28,839 bases of DNA from a virus: positions 1 through 28,839 of IMG/VR virus record IMGVR_UViG_3300029286_000196, one strand, 5' to 3'. The notes below the pieces were generated by a model, which saw nothing but the letters and a program-made list of their open reading frames with translations, did not search any database and had not been told where the DNA came from. Below are positions 26,394-28,839 of the stretch, one piece after another. Position 1 is the first letter of the stretch. Each line of letters starts with the position of its first letter. A program made the translations under genes and the position numbers.

Positions 26394-28052
26394 ATGAGGC
26401 TTTTCCTCAACCTCGACACCCGTTCCTTCATCGAATCCGCTCAGTTCCAGCGAGCGATTTCCTCGCTCGTGCTCAAGCGCCGCGACCGTTTGCCGGTGGA
26501 CGTCCAGTTCATGCGCAATGGGTCGGTCGTTGAACTCCAGGACGGGGCAACCGGAAAACTCGGCCTCAAAGCCGACAAGGACTTCAACGGCACGTTTGCC
26601 GCCTCAGATTCCGAGTGGACGCGATCTGGCTCTGGCGATGCCACGGCCTACCGGTTTGATCTCAACCTCAACACGGTTCAGATCAATGCACTCTTTGCAG
26701 GCGTTCCAACTCCGCCCTTCGTGCCCCTGATGCTCGAAATTGAGTGGGCCGAGGGCGACCTGCGCACGAGTTCCAATACCTTGGCCGTCACGCTCGAAAA
26801 CGACATCATCCGTGGCGATGAGGGCATTGTTGAAGAGGGCGGCCCAGTTTACCCCCTCCCTGGAGAACTCGAACAAGTCGCACACAAAGGACAAATCAGC
26901 GGATATGCGGGCCTGGATGAGTCTGGGAAAGTCCCGGTCGGCCAACTGCCGCAGACAGGCCCGCTTCTGCATGAAACAACAAACCGGTTCACGGCCAATC
27001 ACACGGGTTGGAAGGTCGGGGACATCATCCGCCAACTGGGTGATTCAACGCCAGCCTCCTTGCAAATTGTAACTGTGCCAGTTGGTTATGACTTTGAAGT
27101 ATTTCAAGCGACTTTCTATGACAAGCTAGGGGAAATTTCTATGGTAGAGGTTGTTTGTTTCGATATATCTGCCGAAGGTCTCGCTAATGAAATTGCAAAT
27201 TATATAACCAGTGGCATCAGCTTTCTGAACGCCAGTGCTACCGGGAATGTGGTTTCCATTTCTTACAATTTCCCCGGCTCTCTTTTATTGCAGCCAACTT
27301 TTTCTCCCAGCAATAACCCATTAATACAGACAGTTTTTACAGATGGGGTTGACGGGGTTCCCTCAGGGACATTCCTTGTTTGCGAACTTGCGTCTCTAAG
27401 CGATTCCGCAGGATATAAAGGTCTTGGAGATACTGTAGATTTTTTCTCTGGCTACGGCCCACCAGTAAATAGCATTGGCATCATTGGAAACGGATATGTT
27501 GATCTAAATAATGGCGACTTTTACCATCGCTCAGAACTCGGGTGGACATATGTTCTAAATATCAAGGGGCCTCCGGGACCATCGGGATCACTCAGTCGGA
27601 TTTACAACATGCCCCCGGGTTCCGCCGGTGTGCGCGGTTACGCCACAACAGCAGAGGCCACACTAATGCCGCCAGCCGCGAGCGTTGAGCATAACGAGAG
27701 CCGGATCTATCATCACCGGGTTTCGGGAACCATCAGTGGAGCGAGCGGAGCGGTGATGACCATCAGGGTAAAGAACAACGATGTCACTGTTGCAACGCAT
27801 ACTTTAACGTTTGCTTCAACTGTGACGGGGGTGCCGTTTGAAATAGATTCCTACTATGACGGAAGTGCAGCACGTAATTTTGGGGGATTTTCTAAATTCC
27901 AAACGCAGCTCCCGTCGGGAGTGGTGACTAGCTTAAAGAACGTCGAGAGCGCAGCGAGAAGCACGCCTTTTACAGTTTCTGCCAGCGTCCAGTTCTCCAC
28001 TAATAGCACGTCAAACCAACTGTATGTGAGGCAAGATTACACCGAATACTAA
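26394..28052 (+). CDS. Tail fibre / receptor-binding protein candidate
   Basis: This is a 552-residue protein. The N-terminal 150 residues (RLFLNLDTRSFIESAQFQRA, LKRRDRLPVDVQF) look like an attachment domain. A linker with GYAGLDESGKVPVGQLPQTGP is typical of phage tail fibres, and a short collagen-like GPPGPSGS lies near residue 392. The central part (about 27060-27560) has markedly lower GC than its surroundings, as expected for a swapped receptor-binding module. The C-terminus is beta-rich and ends DYTEY. The start at 26394 has the TTGACAC motif; an upstream ATG at 26337 is inside the previous gene. Host receptor unknown. Confidence 0.7.
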   Translation: MRLFLNLDTRSFIESAQFQRAISSLVLKRRDRLPVDVQFMRNGSVVELQDGATGKLGLKADKDFNGTFAASDSEWTRSGSGDATAYRFDLNLNTVQINALFAGVPTPPFVPLMLEIEWAEGDLRTSSNTLAVTLENDIIRGDEGIVEEGGPVYPLPGELEQVAHKGQISGYAGLDESGKVPVGQLPQTGPLLHETTNRFTANHTGWKVGDIIRQLGDSTPASLQIVTVPVGYDFEVFQATFYDKLGEISMVEVVCFDISAEGLANEIANYITSGISFLNASATGNVVSISYNFPGSLLLQPTFSPSNNPLIQTVFTDGVDGVPSGTFLVCELASLSDSAGYKGLGDTVDFFSGYGPPVNSIGIIGNGYVDLNNGDFYHRSELGWTYVLNIKGPPGPSGSLSRIYNMPPGSAGVRGYATTAEATLMPPAASVEHNESRIYHHRVSGTISGASGAVMTIRVKNNDVTVATHTLTFASTVTGVPFEIDSYYDGSAARNFGGFSKFQTQLPSGVVTSLKNVESAARSTPFTVSASVQFSTNSTSNQLYVRQDYTEY

Positions 28053-28059
28053 AAGCCAT

Positions 28060-28581
28060 ATGAGATTTTTGATTACTCCCTCACCAGCAGGAATGCACGT
28101 CACCAAGAATGGTCGGCGCGTGAACATTGTCGCCGCCGAAAACGGCAAAGACTACGAATCTGAAGCGGCTTTTCTCTCTGCAATGGGAATTCAGCCCTAC
28201 GCACTTTTCGTCGCCAAGCAAACATCCATTGCCGAACTGCAACTGGGCCATGAGAAATCCCTCCGCAACGGGATCACTCCTGACGGGGCAACATTCGCCC
28301 TTCCGGCAGAGATCGAGTGGCAGAACAAATTTACGGGGATGGTGACGCTTATCCAGACAGCGCTTCTTGCCGCCTCAGACAAGGCAGGGCGTGACGCCAT
28401 ACTTGCGGCCCCGTCCGTTATTCCCGACAAAACCGGAGTGATTCACCCGATCACAAATCAGGATCTCCTGAGTCTGCTGAGCAGCTACGGCCAGAAAATT
28501 CAGGCAAAGGAAGTTGCTCTGGCCACGAAACAAGCAGAGATCGCTGCCACGGCGACGATTGCTGACCTAGCGCCAAAATAA
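28060..28581 (+). CDS. Tail-fibre-associated or assembly protein
   Basis: This is a 173-residue protein. The N-terminus has MRFLITPSPAGMHVTKNGRR and the C-terminus a charged helix (AKEVALATKQAEIAATATIA). The middle contains LGHEKSLRNGITPDGATFAL and IEWQNKFTGMVTL, a pattern seen in small fibre-assembly or fibre-tip accessory proteins. I cannot assign the family. It follows the tail fibre gene by 7 nt, and its TAA overlaps the next ATG (TAATG). Confidence 0.55.
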   Translation: MRFLITPSPAGMHVTKNGRRVNIVAAENGKDYESEAAFLSAMGIQPYALFVAKQTSIAELQLGHEKSLRNGITPDGATFALPAEIEWQNKFTGMVTLIQTALLAASDKAGRDAILAAPSVIPDKTGVIHPITNQDLLSLLSSYGQKIQAKEVALATKQAEIAATATIADLAPK

Positions 28582-28839
28582 TGGATGCCCACAACGACCA
28601 TCTTCATGAACTCTCCGATCGCTGCGAACTCTGTCGGGAGTCCGTCCGTGATCGTCTCTCTGCCTTCGACCGCCGCCTGCTTGCCCTGGAAATCATCGTC
28701 CGGGGCGAGGACGGCCGCAACGGCATGAAGGCACAGCTCACCGGACTCTGTGACCGTTTCGACGCATTCGAGAAGAAGGCAATCCGCTGGATCGCTATCG
28801 GCACCAGCCTGCCGGGGGCTGTAGTGGGCGTTGTGGCCG
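28581..28839 (+). CDS. Partial gene: small protein with C-terminal membrane segment
   Basis: Only the first 86 codons are visible; the gene runs off the window. It starts MDAHNDHLHELSDRCELCRE, continues with a charged helix (RLSAFDRRLLALEIIVRGED) and ends at the edge with IRWIAIGTSLPGAVVGVVA, a probable membrane segment. The layout (soluble helical coil then one membrane span) resembles small phage holin-like or spanin-like proteins. The call is tentative because the end is missing. Confidence 0.5.
   Translation, partial: MDAHNDHLHELSDRCELCRESVRDRLSAFDRRLLALEIIVRGEDGRNGMKAQLTGLCDRFDAFEKKAIRWIAIGTSLPGAVVGVVA

Overview
The window is part of a high-GC genome of a tailed double-stranded DNA phage (or a prophage) with lambda-like, siphovirus-type morphogenesis genes. 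The gene order is small and large (gpA-type) terminase, CHAP lysin, gpW-like joiner, lambda-type portal, S49 capsid protease with a nested scaffold, and major capsid protein. After a large insertion come FII-like and U-like completion proteins, small tail proteins, a frameshifted tail assembly chaperone pair, a tape measure and tail-tip/fibre genes. The host cannot be named from the sequence. Few genes have a clear Shine-Dalgarno site, although some leftward genes do.

Layout. 97-2340 reads leftward: an MgsA/RarA C-terminal-like protein, a TET-associated-glycosyltransferase-like protein and a ParB-like protein, which suggests DNA modification. At about 2341-2402 a divergent control region contains the palindrome TGTCAA-CCGC-TTGACA. 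2403-10199 reads rightward: two small HTH regulators, then packaging and head genes, with one small leftward gene (7526-7828) between portal and protease; a terminator follows the capsid gene. 10216-17290 is a leftward cassette inserted inside the head/tail module. It contains an HNH endonuclease, 37 tRNA genes, a hairpin-rich 650-nt non-coding stretch, RtcB RNA ligase and an RlaP-like nucleotidyltransferase. 17317-28839 reads rightward and holds the tail genes, the last one cut by the window edge.

The most striking content is the tRNA array. It covers all 20 amino acids. In 35 of 37 tRNAs the T-loop has G55 instead of the nearly universal U55 (pseudouridine), and in almost all of these the D-loop has A18-G19 instead of G18-G19. 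The two tRNAs that keep a T-U-C T-loop also keep G18-G19; both are CAT tRNAs with a mismatched or weak 1-72 pair, so probably initiators. Positions 54 and 58 also covary (T/A, A/T, G/G, C/A). The phage therefore seems to carry a nearly complete tRNA set with a re-engineered elbow, next to an RNA-repair operon. A plausible reading, which is inference, is a tRNA supply that avoids or survives host tRNA-cleaving defences.

A second pattern is a start-site motif, TTGACAC (or a close variant) placed 12-13 nt before the start codon of ten genes or start sites, with an eleventh at 16 nt. It is not placed like a promoter -35 box. One copy sits inside the protease gene in front of an in-frame ATG, where lambda has the internal start of its scaffold protein Nu3.
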